Assembly (NCBI GenBank): GCA_905480085.1
Contig: CAJQPD010000309.1
Coordinates: 1-8,149 of the forward strand
Origin: an uncultured Acidimicrobiia bacterium
GTDB taxonomy: Bacteria > Actinomycetota > Acidimicrobiia > Spongiisociales > JAENVV01
Direction of reading: 5' to 3'
Length of the DNA stretch: 8,149 bases
Made by a program: the position numbers and the translations under genes. The notes beneath the pieces were generated by a model. The model saw only the letters and a list, made by a program, of their open reading frames with translations, did no database searches and was not told where the DNA came from. Of the stretch, positions 1 to 5,777 are shown piece by piece. Each line of letters begins with the position of its first letter. The first letter of the stretch is position 1.

Positions 1-631
1 GGCCCTCCTCAAGCACGTAGGCGCGGTGCGCCAGCTCCAAACCTTCGACGACGTTTTGCTCAACTAGCAGGATGGAGGTGCCGGTCTTGTTGATGTCCCT
101 GATGACGTCGAAGATGGCCTCGACGATGACCGGCGCCAGACCGAGGGATGGTTCATCAAGGAGCAGAAGCTTGGGTCGCGACATCATCGCTCTTCCGATG
201 GCGAGCATTTGCTGTTCGCCGCCGCTGAGGCTGCCGGCCAGTTGTTCACCTCGTTCGGCGAGCCGCGGAAATATCTCGCATACCTCGGCGTAGGTCTCAT
301 CACGAAAACGCCGCGCCTCGCGGTGGTAGGCGCCCATATCGAGATTGTTGGTGACTGACATGTCGGGGAAGACCCGCCGGCCCTCGGGAACCACTGCAAC
401 CCCAGACGCGCATACCCGATGGGTTGCGAGGTGGGTCAGCTCCTGGCCATCGAGCACAATGTTGCCTTGCCAGGCCGGTTGTAGGCCGCCGATCACGTTC
501 ACCAGGGTTGACTTGCCCGCTCCGTTCGGGCCAACGATCGTGACGATCTCGCCCTCGGTGACTGTGAGAGAAACACCCCACAGAGCCTGGGCCTTGCCGT
601 AGCCCGCAGTTACATCCCGCACTTCAAGCAT
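1..631 (-). CDS. livF: LivF-type ABC transporter ATP-binding protein (3' end beyond window)
   Basis: This is the second ATPase of the Liv/HAAT importer; it hydrolyses ATP on the cytoplasmic face of the LivHM channel. The frame reads MLEVRDVTAGYGKAQALWGV from an ATG at 629-631 and stays open for 210 codons to the left edge. Visible motifs are Walker A GPNGAGKS (residues 34-41), the LivF-typical VPEGRRVFP in the Q-loop region (81-89), a canonical signature LSGGE (135-139), Walker B LLLLDE (155-160) and VEQN (190-193), where LivF proteins carry Gln at the H-loop. The last residues seen, YVLEEG, lie about 25 residues short of the usual LivF end (about 235 aa), so only the C-terminal tail is missing. 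The start overlaps the livG stop by 8 bp and has a good upstream Shine-Dalgarno (GAGGTGG). Substrate specificity is not set by this subunit. Confidence 0.95.
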   Translation of the reverse strand, partial: MLEVRDVTAGYGKAQALWGVSLTVTEGEIVTIVGPNGAGKSTLVNVIGGLQPAWQGNIVLDGQELTHLATHRVCASGVAVVPEGRRVFPDMSVTNNLDMGAYHREARRFRDETYAEVCEIFPRLAERGEQLAGSLSGGEQQMLAIGRAMMSRPKLLLLDEPSLGLAPVIVEAIFDVIRDINKTGTSILLVEQNVVEGLELAHRAYVLEEG

Positions 632-1355
632 GCTTCCACCTCGAACCCAGATAGGCCTTCACGACTTCAGGATCGGCCATTACGTCGGTAGGGGCCCCTT
701 CGGCGATCACCAAGCCCTGGTTGAGCGCCACGATTCTGGTCGATAGGGCGTTGACGACCCGCAGGACATGCTCGACGATGACGAGGCTGATGCCCAAGTC
801 GTGAATCCGGCGGATCATGAGGATCGACTCTTCGATCTCAGTCGGGTTCAAGCCGGCCAACACTTCGTCGAGGAACAAGACGCGCGGCTCGGAAGCAAGG
901 GCTCGCGCCAGCTCCAAATACTTGAGCTGGTGGAGGTTCAGTTCCGAGACCGGTTGATCCGCGTAGCTCGCCAAACCGGCAAACTCCAGCCAGTGCATCG
1001 CTCGCTCGGTTGCAGCGCTCGGGTGGAGTTTCGTCTTCCCGAAAATGAGTGGAACAGCAACATTGTGGCGGACCGTCATGCTCGAGAAGGGTCGGGGAAT
1101 CTGGTAGGTGCGGGCGATCCCAGCCCCAAAACGGTGGTGGGCTTCAGTATCGGTGACGTCCACACCGGCGAAACTGATGCGACCCTCATTGGGTTCGGCG
1201 AAACCGCTCAGGATGTTTATCAGAGTGGATTTGCCGGATCCATTCGGGCCGACCAAACCCAGTATCTCGCCTTCGTCCAGGGTCCCGCTGACCCCTCCGA
1301 GGGCGGCAACTCCGCCAAAGCGCTTGTGAATGCCATCGAACTGAAGAAGGCTCAT
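624..1355 (-). CDS. livG: LivG-type ABC transporter ATP-binding protein
   Basis: First ATPase subunit of the Liv/HAAT importer, 243 aa, slightly short for LivG (about 255). Walker A is GPNGSGKS (36-43), the Q-loop region is TYQIPRPF (83-90), Walker B is VLFLDE (159-164) and the H-loop His is residue 196 (VEH). ARTYQ followed by an insert before the signature is typical of LivG. The signature is degenerate: LNLHQ (139-143) instead of LSGGQ, followed by KYLELARAL, and the D-loop region is LDEVLAGLNPTE, with Val in place of the usual Pro. I recall this 'LDEVxAGLNP' variety as a recurrent LivG subgroup, so it is probably functional. The ATG overlaps the livM stop (ATGA), and the stop overlaps livF. 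GGGAG at 1363-1367 sits 7 nt from the start. Confidence 0.95.
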   Translation of the reverse strand: MSLLQFDGIHKRFGGVAALGGVSGTLDEGEILGLVGPNGSGKSTLINILSGFAEPNEGRISFAGVDVTDTEAHHRFGAGIARTYQIPRPFSSMTVRHNVAVPLIFGKTKLHPSAATERAMHWLEFAGLASYADQPVSELNLHQLKYLELARALASEPRVLFLDEVLAGLNPTEIEESILMIRRIHDLGISLVIVEHVLRVVNALSTRIVALNQGLVIAEGAPTDVMADPEVVKAYLGSRWKHA

Positions 1356-2557
1356 GGGGTGGCTCCCACCGTCGGTTGGCTGGTCGGCTCATCAGGCGTT
1401 TCTGACGGTCCGCCTCGACTACGCCAACGGTCAATGACGGCTGAAGACGGGAGCAGCACTGCTACGGCCCCGAGTTCGCCGGCGACGAATTGACCAATTG
1501 GCGACATCTCGGGCGCCCAGATTCGGGCAATGAGTATTCCGACGACAAAGGCGCCTGCTGCAGCCCATTTGCGGTCCACAAGTCTTGGCCACAGGCCGTC
1601 CTTGACGGCGAGCACCATCACAATGAGGAGCAGTCCAATGATGATGTCGTTGAGGTGGTCAAGGGAAACGGTCACGTTGCCACCGAATAGCTCGAGGTCA
1701 CTGGCCCGGTTGAGCCGGTCGGTCAATGTGTGGATGATGGTTGCCCCGACGATGGGTCCCATCCAGTGTCGCATCCCGCCCAGGACACTCATCACAATCA
1801 CAAATAGGGGGATTCGGATGCTGAAAACGTCCTCGATGGTGATGTAGCTGATCTGGATGGCGTGGACGGCGCCTGACAGTCCGGCGAAGAAAGCTGACAT
1901 GCCGAAGGCCATCATCTTGTGACGGAATGTTGGAACGCCGAGGCTTTCGGCGACAGCCTCGTCATCATTGATGGAGAACAGACCCCAACCGAGCCGTGAA
2001 TGTTGGATGGTGGCAGCCGCGAACACGGTCAAAACCGCGATGACCAAACCGAGGCGGAACATCATTGATGGGAACGTTCCGAGGAAGTCGGGCAGCTGAA
2101 CATCGTTAAGGGCGATGCCGCTGCCACCATCGATTTTGGAGCTCACCCGGGCAATGGCGGCCACGACGAATGCCACCGCCAGGGTGACGAGGGCAAAGAT
2201 CTCTCCCTGCAACCTACGTAAGCGAAACACGACGAATCCGAGAGACAGTCCCAATGCCGCAGCCAGGATGCCAGCCACGGGTATTGCGGCGATGAGGGGC
2301 CAACCTCGTTTGGCAGCGAGCACGCCAGTCGTGTAGACGCCGACACCAAAAAAGGCACCTTGACCAAAACTGAAGTACCCCGAGTAGCCCGTGAACATGT
2401 TCCATGAGGAAGCCTGGGCGAACCAGAACAGCAACGTGTAGCCGAACAGGAGGTAGAAGATTGGGAAGCCGATCGGACCCTGCAATGTTGGGAGGAACCA
2501 CAGCGCTACTGCGACTGCTGCGAAGCTCCCCAACCGGACTGTCGTACGGCGACTCAT
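1352..2557 (-). CDS. livM: LivM-type ABC transporter permease with C-terminal extension
   Basis: Inner-membrane permease of the Liv/HAAT importer (BPD_transp_2 family), 401 aa. Hydrophobic segments alternate with loops throughout. Family landmarks are NMFTGYSGYFSFGQGAFFGVG (about 53-73), the FRLRRLQGEIFALVTLA stretch (about 111-127), the cytoplasmic coupling loop SINDDEAVAESLGV (195-208), and VIVMSVLGGMRHWMGPIVGA (253-272). The family core ends near DGLWPRL (320-326). Some 75 further residues follow, with one or two more hydrophobic stretches (about 331-347 and 357-375) and a Pro/Thr/Ser-rich hydrophilic tail; many LivM proteins stop soon after the core. The ATG sits in an ATGA overlap with the livH stop and has no clear Shine-Dalgarno, so translation by re-initiation from livH is likely. 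Confidence 0.95.
   Translation of the reverse strand: MSRRTTVRLGSFAAVAVALWFLPTLQGPIGFPIFYLLFGYTLLFWFAQASSWNMFTGYSGYFSFGQGAFFGVGVYTTGVLAAKRGWPLIAAIPVAGILAAALGLSLGFVVFRLRRLQGEIFALVTLAVAFVVAAIARVSSKIDGGSGIALNDVQLPDFLGTFPSMMFRLGLVIAVLTVFAAATIQHSRLGWGLFSINDDEAVAESLGVPTFRHKMMAFGMSAFFAGLSGAVHAIQISYITIEDVFSIRIPLFVIVMSVLGGMRHWMGPIVGATIIHTLTDRLNRASDLELFGGNVTVSLDHLNDIIIGLLLIVMVLAVKDGLWPRLVDRKWAAAGAFVVGILIARIWAPEMSPIGQFVAGELGAVAVLLPSSAVIDRWRSRGGPSETPDEPTSQPTVGATP
1356..1370 (-). promoter_or_regulatory. livG ribosome-binding site inside a small stem-loop
   Basis: Just upstream of the livG ATG the mRNA reads GGTGGGAGCCACC: a 5-bp stem (1358-1362 with 1366-1370) and a 3-nt loop. The Shine-Dalgarno GGGAG occupies one arm and the loop. 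The stop codon of livM overlaps the livG start, so ribosomes finishing livM would melt this stem. Translational coupling is inference; the short stem may be only marginally stable. Confidence 0.4.
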
Positions 2558-3426
2558 ACGGACGCTTTTCTGGTGAAGAGGCCATCAGGTCGGAATAGGA
2601 GGGTGGCGATGAGAATGACGAAGGTGGCAAGCGGCGCATAGGAGGGTCCCCAGGTGACTGAGGCGATGGCGGCGACGACTCCGATGACCACCCCGGCTCC
2701 GAGCGCCCCCAACGTGCTTCCGAGGCCGCCCAAGATCACCACCGGAAAGACGATGCCGAACCATTCGACTGCCAGGCTTGGAAACAGCGCTTGGGACATG
2801 GCGATGAACACCCCGGCAATGGCTGCGGTAGCTGCGGCCAGCCCCGACAGCAGTACTGCTACGCGTCGATGGTCGACGCCGAACGCCCGTGCCATATCGC
2901 GGTCTTGGGCAAGGGCTCGTACGGCCTTGCCGAAGTACGTCCGATCCAGGAGGTATTTCATGAGTAACCCGATGACTATGGCGGTAAGAAAGGCCGAGAG
3001 CTGCGGGGTTGGGAAGGCGAATTCACCGATCCGCAACGAACTGGAGGCGTATGGGTTTTCGGTCGACGGGATTCGGCGGAAGTCCGCCGACCAGATGGAG
3101 CGGGCGACGCTTTCGAGCATGATGAGCAGGCCAAAGGTTACGAGGAGCGATTCGAACTCACCGATCTTGACCTTTTCGAAGAAGAGTTGCAGCAGGCCGC
3201 CGACGATCACAAAGACCGGAACCACCGCAAGCACCGTGACAAACGGGTCCCATCCTTGGTTGGCGGCCAGTTCGTATGAGCCGTATCCGGCCAGCAAGAT
3301 GAAGGAAAAGTAGGCCAGGTTGATGATCTTGAGGACACCCCAGCTCAGGGACACACCGAGCGACATCATCGCGTAGAGGCCACCGGCCAGAACTCCCGAG
3401 ATGATGGCTTGTCCGTAGAGCGTCAT
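2554..3426 (-). CDS. livH: LivH-type ABC transporter permease
   Basis: The partner inner-membrane permease of LivM, 290 aa, the normal family length. It opens with GQAIISGVLAGGLYAMMSLG, the usual first membrane helix, then SWGVLKIINLAYFSFILLAG and LVTFGLLIMLE. The ATPase-coupling loop is VRALAQDRDMARAFGVDHRR (about 180-199), followed by hydrophobic segments VVILGGLGSTLGALGAGVVIG and a terminal LLFRPDGLF. Eight or so membrane spans are expected. It starts 112 bp after the downstream TGA of the binding-protein frame, across a long hairpin, and overlaps livM by 4 bp. The Shine-Dalgarno is weak (GGGAC about 5 nt upstream). The sequence does not tell whether the cargo is Leu/Ile/Val or another small amide or amino acid. 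Confidence 0.95.
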   Translation of the reverse strand: MTLYGQAIISGVLAGGLYAMMSLGVSLSWGVLKIINLAYFSFILLAGYGSYELAANQGWDPFVTVLAVVPVFVIVGGLLQLFFEKVKIGEFESLLVTFGLLIMLESVARSIWSADFRRIPSTENPYASSSLRIGEFAFPTPQLSAFLTAIVIGLLMKYLLDRTYFGKAVRALAQDRDMARAFGVDHRRVAVLLSGLAAATAAIAGVFIAMSQALFPSLAVEWFGIVFPVVILGGLGSTLGALGAGVVIGVVAAIASVTWGPSYAPLATFVILIATLLFRPDGLFTRKASV

Positions 3427-3455
3427 CGAGCTGTCCCAACATCCGTGGTTGGCCG

Positions 3456-3519
3456 TTGCCGGTTCGATCCGGATCGCGGTCGGCTGGAAACCGACCGCGA
3501 TCTCGAATCGAACTGGCGA
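3456..3519 (-). promoter_or_regulatory. Long intercistronic hairpin between binding-protein gene and livH
   Basis: A perfect 12-bp stem (3472-3483 GATCGCGGTCGG with 3491-3502 CCGACCGCGATC) closes a 7-nt loop. Beyond a small internal loop (3 nt against 4 nt) the stem resumes with a perfect 7-bp segment (GTTCGAT 3462-3468 with ATCGAAC 3507-3513). It can be extended to 3456/3519 with two imperfect pairs. In the operon mRNA no U-run follows, so it does not look like a simple intrinsic terminator. In ABC operons such hairpins commonly protect the 3' end of the binding-protein message and lower expression of the membrane genes; that role here is inference. I found no second copy in the window. Confidence 0.75.
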
Positions 3520-3538
3520 GGCTCAGTACTGCAGAGGG

Positions 3539-3637
3539 TCATCCCTCCGGCGAGTATTGCACGCTGACGCCATCGGGGGCGCCGTTGGCGGGCCAGACGA
3601 CCACCCAGTCACCGTTCTGGATCTGTTTGACGTACTA
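3539..3637 (-). other. In-frame continuation of the binding-protein gene after the TAG
   Basis: Directly after the TAG at 3635-3637 the same frame reads YVKQIQNGDWVVVWPANGAP and eleven further residues, then TGA (3539-3541): 31 codons without another stop. YVKQIQNG.WVVVWP is the expected C-terminus of Liv-type binding proteins after '..YYGDL', so the ancestral gene very probably spanned 3539-4897 (452 aa). A single substitution from Tyr, Trp, Leu (TTG) or Gln (CAG) codons would make the TAG. It could be a real nonsense mutation, a sequencing or assembly error, or a read-through stop. The rest of the gene is intact, so I do not call it a pseudogene outright. GAGGG/CCCTC (3534-3538, 3543-3547) forms a small stem around the second stop. 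Confidence 0.85.
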
Positions 3638-4897
3638 GAGGTCGCCGTAGTAGTTGTTCTGATCCGGATCAAAGTCGATCGGGCCAAATACGGTGTCGAT
3701 CGTGTTGTTGAGCAGATAGTCACAATCTGCGGCTTGGTCGAGACTTCCGGCACCTTCTATACCGGCAACAAGAATCTGCCAGGCAGCCCACGAGGCCGAA
3801 GCCTGAGTTTCAAATGCCGTGTACGGCAGGCCGGCCGCCGTCGCGGCATCCGAGAACGCCTGAGCGATCGCCGCATACCCTGGGTCGTCAGTAAATGGTG
3901 TGTGCGGCTCGAAGGCCGTCACGGACATGGCTCCATCGGCTGAGTCTCCCACTCCCAACATGGGTCCCGGAGCGGGCCATTGGAGGAACATGCCGGGTAC
4001 CTGATAGTCGAGTGCGTCCATGGCGGCGATCAGGTTTGGACCGTCAACACCGAGCGCACCAAGGAACAGGAAGTCAGGGTCGGCGTCGCGGACCGCTGCG
4101 GCAATCGGACCCCAGTCGCTGGTAGTGCTCGGGTACTGAATGTCGAGTACGACGTCGTAGCCTCGGTCTGCGGCGATTGATACGGCGCCGCCCTCGTCGG
4201 TGTCAGGCTGACCGTACGCAACGTACATCGTGCCTGGGAACTGGTTGATGACGAACGCCATCGTCTTTGGAGGCGTGCCAGTCGATTCGAGAGCGTCAAA
4301 GACGAGTTCGGAGTTGGTGACGTTCGGGTTGCGGCCGGCAGGCCATGCAGGGAACTGGCAGTCATACCCGTAGGTGTAGGTGAGGCTCCCGGTGTGCTGG
4401 GGCATCACATAGCCATAGCGTTCGGCAACCTGCATGGCGGCTGTGATCGTCCCGGTTCCGTAGGGGCCGACAATGGCATCAACCTCGTCTTCGGTAATGA
4501 GCCGTTCGTATAGGGCCGCTGCCTGGTCTGGTACGGATTCGTCGTCGAGGACGACCCATTCGACCGGTCGGCCAAGGAGGCCACCGTTGGCGTTCAGTTG
4601 TTCAACGAACAGGTCGCCGGCAACTTTGTGGATGGCGGCGGTCGCTGCCAGGAAGCCGGTGAGAGCCAGCGTGCTTCCGATGACGATCGGCTCACCGCTT
4701 GGAGCGGTGGTCGCCATAGTCGTGTCAGGCGTCCCTGGAGCGGCGGTGGTGTCGGGGGTGCTTGGGGCGGCGGTCGTGCCGGGACTTGCGGCAGCCGTGG
4801 TGTCGCTGGTTGAGCTCCCGCAGGCGGCTGCGATCATGGCAAACGCGACGAGCAGTATGAGTCCTCGTAGAAACTGACTTTGAGACGATCTTGTCAT
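3635..4897 (-). CDS. Liv-type (livK/braC-like) substrate-binding lipoprotein, ended by a premature in-frame TAG
   Basis: Extracytoplasmic ligand-binding component of the importer (Peripla_BP_6 family), 420 aa to the TAG. Residues 1-26 form a lipoprotein signal: R3/R11, a hydrophobic core (LILLVAFAMI) and lipobox IAAAC with Cys26. Residues 27-70 are a Thr/Ala/Pro linker with TTAAPxTPD repeats. The binding fold starts at PIVIGSTLALTG (70-81), with ERLITEDEVDAIVGPYGTG and later DADPDFLFLGALGVDGPNLI typical of the family. It ends at FDPDQNNYYGDL followed by TAG, where family members normally continue about 30 more residues; those residues are encoded in frame after the stop (3539-3634). The start has a strong Shine-Dalgarno, GGAGGAGG (4906-4913), 8 nt upstream. 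Ligand unknown. It is the first gene of the liv operon and lies next to a LacI-type operator. Confidence 0.93.
   Translation of the reverse strand: MTRSSQSQFLRGLILLVAFAMIAAACGSSTSDTTAAASPGTTAAPSTPDTTAAPGTPDTTMATTAPSGEPIVIGSTLALTGFLAATAAIHKVAGDLFVEQLNANGGLLGRPVEWVVLDDESVPDQAAALYERLITEDEVDAIVGPYGTGTITAAMQVAERYGYVMPQHTGSLTYTYGYDCQFPAWPAGRNPNVTNSELVFDALESTGTPPKTMAFVINQFPGTMYVAYGQPDTDEGGAVSIAADRGYDVVLDIQYPSTTSDWGPIAAAVRDADPDFLFLGALGVDGPNLIAAMDALDYQVPGMFLQWPAPGPMLGVGDSADGAMSVTAFEPHTPFTDDPGYAAIAQAFSDAATAAGLPYTAFETQASASWAAWQILVAGIEGAGSLDQAADCDYLLNNTIDTVFGPIDFDPDQNNYYGDL
4724..4777 (-). repeat. Two degenerate 27-bp tandem repeats in the lipoprotein linker
   Basis: Units 4724-4750 and 4751-4777 each encode nine residues of the pattern TPDTTAAPx, with a more diverged third unit up to about 4801. 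They form the flexible tether between the lipidated Cys26 and the binding domain. Copy number in such linkers tends to vary between strains; I cannot test that here. Confidence 0.6.
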
Positions 4898-4915
4898 GTC
4901 TTGTTCCTCCTCCGT

Positions 4916-4938
4916 GTCCGGAACAGGTTGCTCCGGAC
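4916..4938 (-). promoter_or_regulatory. 5'-leader hairpin next to the binding-protein ribosome-binding site
   Basis: GTCCGGA (4916-4922) and TCCGGAC (4932-4938) form a perfect 7-bp stem with a 9-nt loop. It ends 2 nt before the GGAGGAGG Shine-Dalgarno (4906-4913) of the binding-protein gene. It does not cover the Shine-Dalgarno, so it may stabilise the message's 5' end rather than block translation; this is inference. Confidence 0.45.
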
Positions 4939-4939
4939 C

Positions 4940-4968
4940 ATTAACTAACGTTCCCAGACATCATGCAA
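4940..4968 (-). promoter_or_regulatory. Possible promoter of the liv operon
   Basis: On the minus strand TTGCAT (4963-4968) and GTTAAT (4940-4945) lie 17 bp apart, matching the sigma-70-type -35 and -10 consensus at 3/6 and 4/6 positions. The -35 half would lie inside the LacI-type operator, which would give simple repression. The match is weak and other placements are possible. Confidence 0.25.
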
Positions 4969-4977
4969 ACGTTTGCA
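4964..4977. promoter_or_regulatory. LacI-family operator, perfect 14-bp palindrome
   Basis: TGCAAACGTTTGCA is a perfect palindrome with the central CG and the AAACGTTT core that LacI/PurR/CcpA-type repressors recognise, their hinge-helix Leu intercalating at that CpG. It lies between the divergent starts of the binding protein (4897) and the SDR (5067), 66 bp and 89 bp away. A LacI-family gene lies about 1.2 kb to the right and is the obvious candidate ligand. An AACGTT core at 4947-4952 lies 21 bp away centre to centre, but its flanks do not match the operator. I found no second full copy in the window. Confidence 0.85.
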
Positions 4978-5066
4978 CTAACCTACCAGAACCGTTTCAG
5001 GCCTGTCGGGGCGAGCGGCGAAAATCGATATCGAGCGGACACACGCAGATTTGAAGGGTGGTTGTT

Positions 5067-5765
5067 ATGGCCGGAGCAGTTCTAGTTGTCGGAGGTTCAT
5101 CCGGTCTTGGCCTAGATGTTGCCAGGCATTACGCGGATGCCGGAGAGCAGGTGTATGTCACGAGTCGGGACCTGGCGCGGGCCCAAGCGGTGGCGGCCGA
5201 TATCGGTGGCAACACCTCCGGTATCAGTCTTGACCTCGCTCAGCCGGAGTCGATCGCCGCAAGTCTGGCCGATCTCGGGGCCATCAAATATCTGGTCATC
5301 ACCGCCGTGCTGCGTGACGAGAACACCGCCAAGGATTTCAAGATTGAAGGAGCCACGGCGCTCGTGACCATGAAACTCATCGGGCCGCTTGAACTCATCC
5401 GGGTCCTCGGCGATCGCTTGGGCGAAGGTAGTTCCATTGTGATCTTCGGCGGTCTTGCCAAAGAGCGTCCGTATCCGGGGTCGACCACGATCACGACGGT
5501 CAATGGTGGCGTCAGCACGATGATTCGCTCGCTGGCTATCGAGCTGAGCCCGGTGCGGGTCAACTCGATTCACCCGGCCGTGGTCGGCGACAGCTGGTAC
5601 TGGGCTGATAGACCGGCCGCCATGCTCGACGGATTACGGGCACGAACGGCCAGTGGTCGGTTGATTACTACCGAAGACGTGGTCGGAGCGACGGTGTTCT
5701 TGCTCGAGAACCCTGGCATGAACGCCCATAACCTCAACATCGACGGCGGTTGGCTCGTTACCTAG
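5067..5765 (+). CDS. SDR-family Rossmann protein lacking the catalytic Tyr/Lys pair
   Basis: A short-chain dehydrogenase/reductase fold protein of 232 aa. The N-terminal nucleotide motif is GGSSGLG (residues 9-15), a variant of TGxxxGxG, with R34 after beta-2 (TSRD), which hints at NADP(H). The Ser-region strand SSIVIFGG (122-129) is present. Where the family has YxxxK this protein reads ITTVN (142-146), so Tyr is replaced by Ile and Lys by Asn. The following SLAIELSPVRVNSIHPAVV and the C-terminal LNIDGGWLV are regular SDR features. I chose the ATG at 5067 (GAAGG 9 nt upstream) over a GTG at 5058, which would sit directly on that Shine-Dalgarno. It is divergent from the liv operon across the LacI-type operator. 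Substrate unknown; ordinary dehydrogenase chemistry is doubtful. Confidence 0.9.
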   Translation: MAGAVLVVGGSSGLGLDVARHYADAGEQVYVTSRDLARAQAVAADIGGNTSGISLDLAQPESIAASLADLGAIKYLVITAVLRDENTAKDFKIEGATALVTMKLIGPLELIRVLGDRLGEGSSIVIFGGLAKERPYPGSTTITTVNGGVSTMIRSLAIELSPVRVNSIHPAVVGDSWYWADRPAAMLDGLRARTASGRLITTEDVVGATVFLLENPGMNAHNLNIDGGWLVT

Positions 5766-5777
5766 CCACTCGTTCGG

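Noticed and set aside
768..1493. Long plus-strand open frame across livG and the end of livM
   Set aside because: It is antisense to two clear ABC genes, its protein resembles no family, and its length follows from high-GC codon bias on the other strand.
2654..3313. 219-codon plus-strand open frame antisense to livH
   Set aside because: Low-complexity Ala/Thr/Ser-rich product mirroring the permease codons; no motif and no ribosome-binding site.
3472..3502. Reading the intercistronic hairpin as a rho-independent terminator of the binding-protein gene
   Set aside because: No run of T follows the stem in the minus-strand direction, and the downstream livHMGF genes need a transcript.
3635..4897. 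Calling the whole binding-protein gene a pseudogene
   Set aside because: Signal peptide, start and 420 codons are intact and only the last 7 percent lies beyond the stop; function or read-through remains possible.
5025..5034. TCGATATCGA palindrome upstream of the SDR as a second operator
   Set aside because: Only 10 bp, different core from the LacI-type site, and such short palindromes occur by chance in GC-rich DNA.
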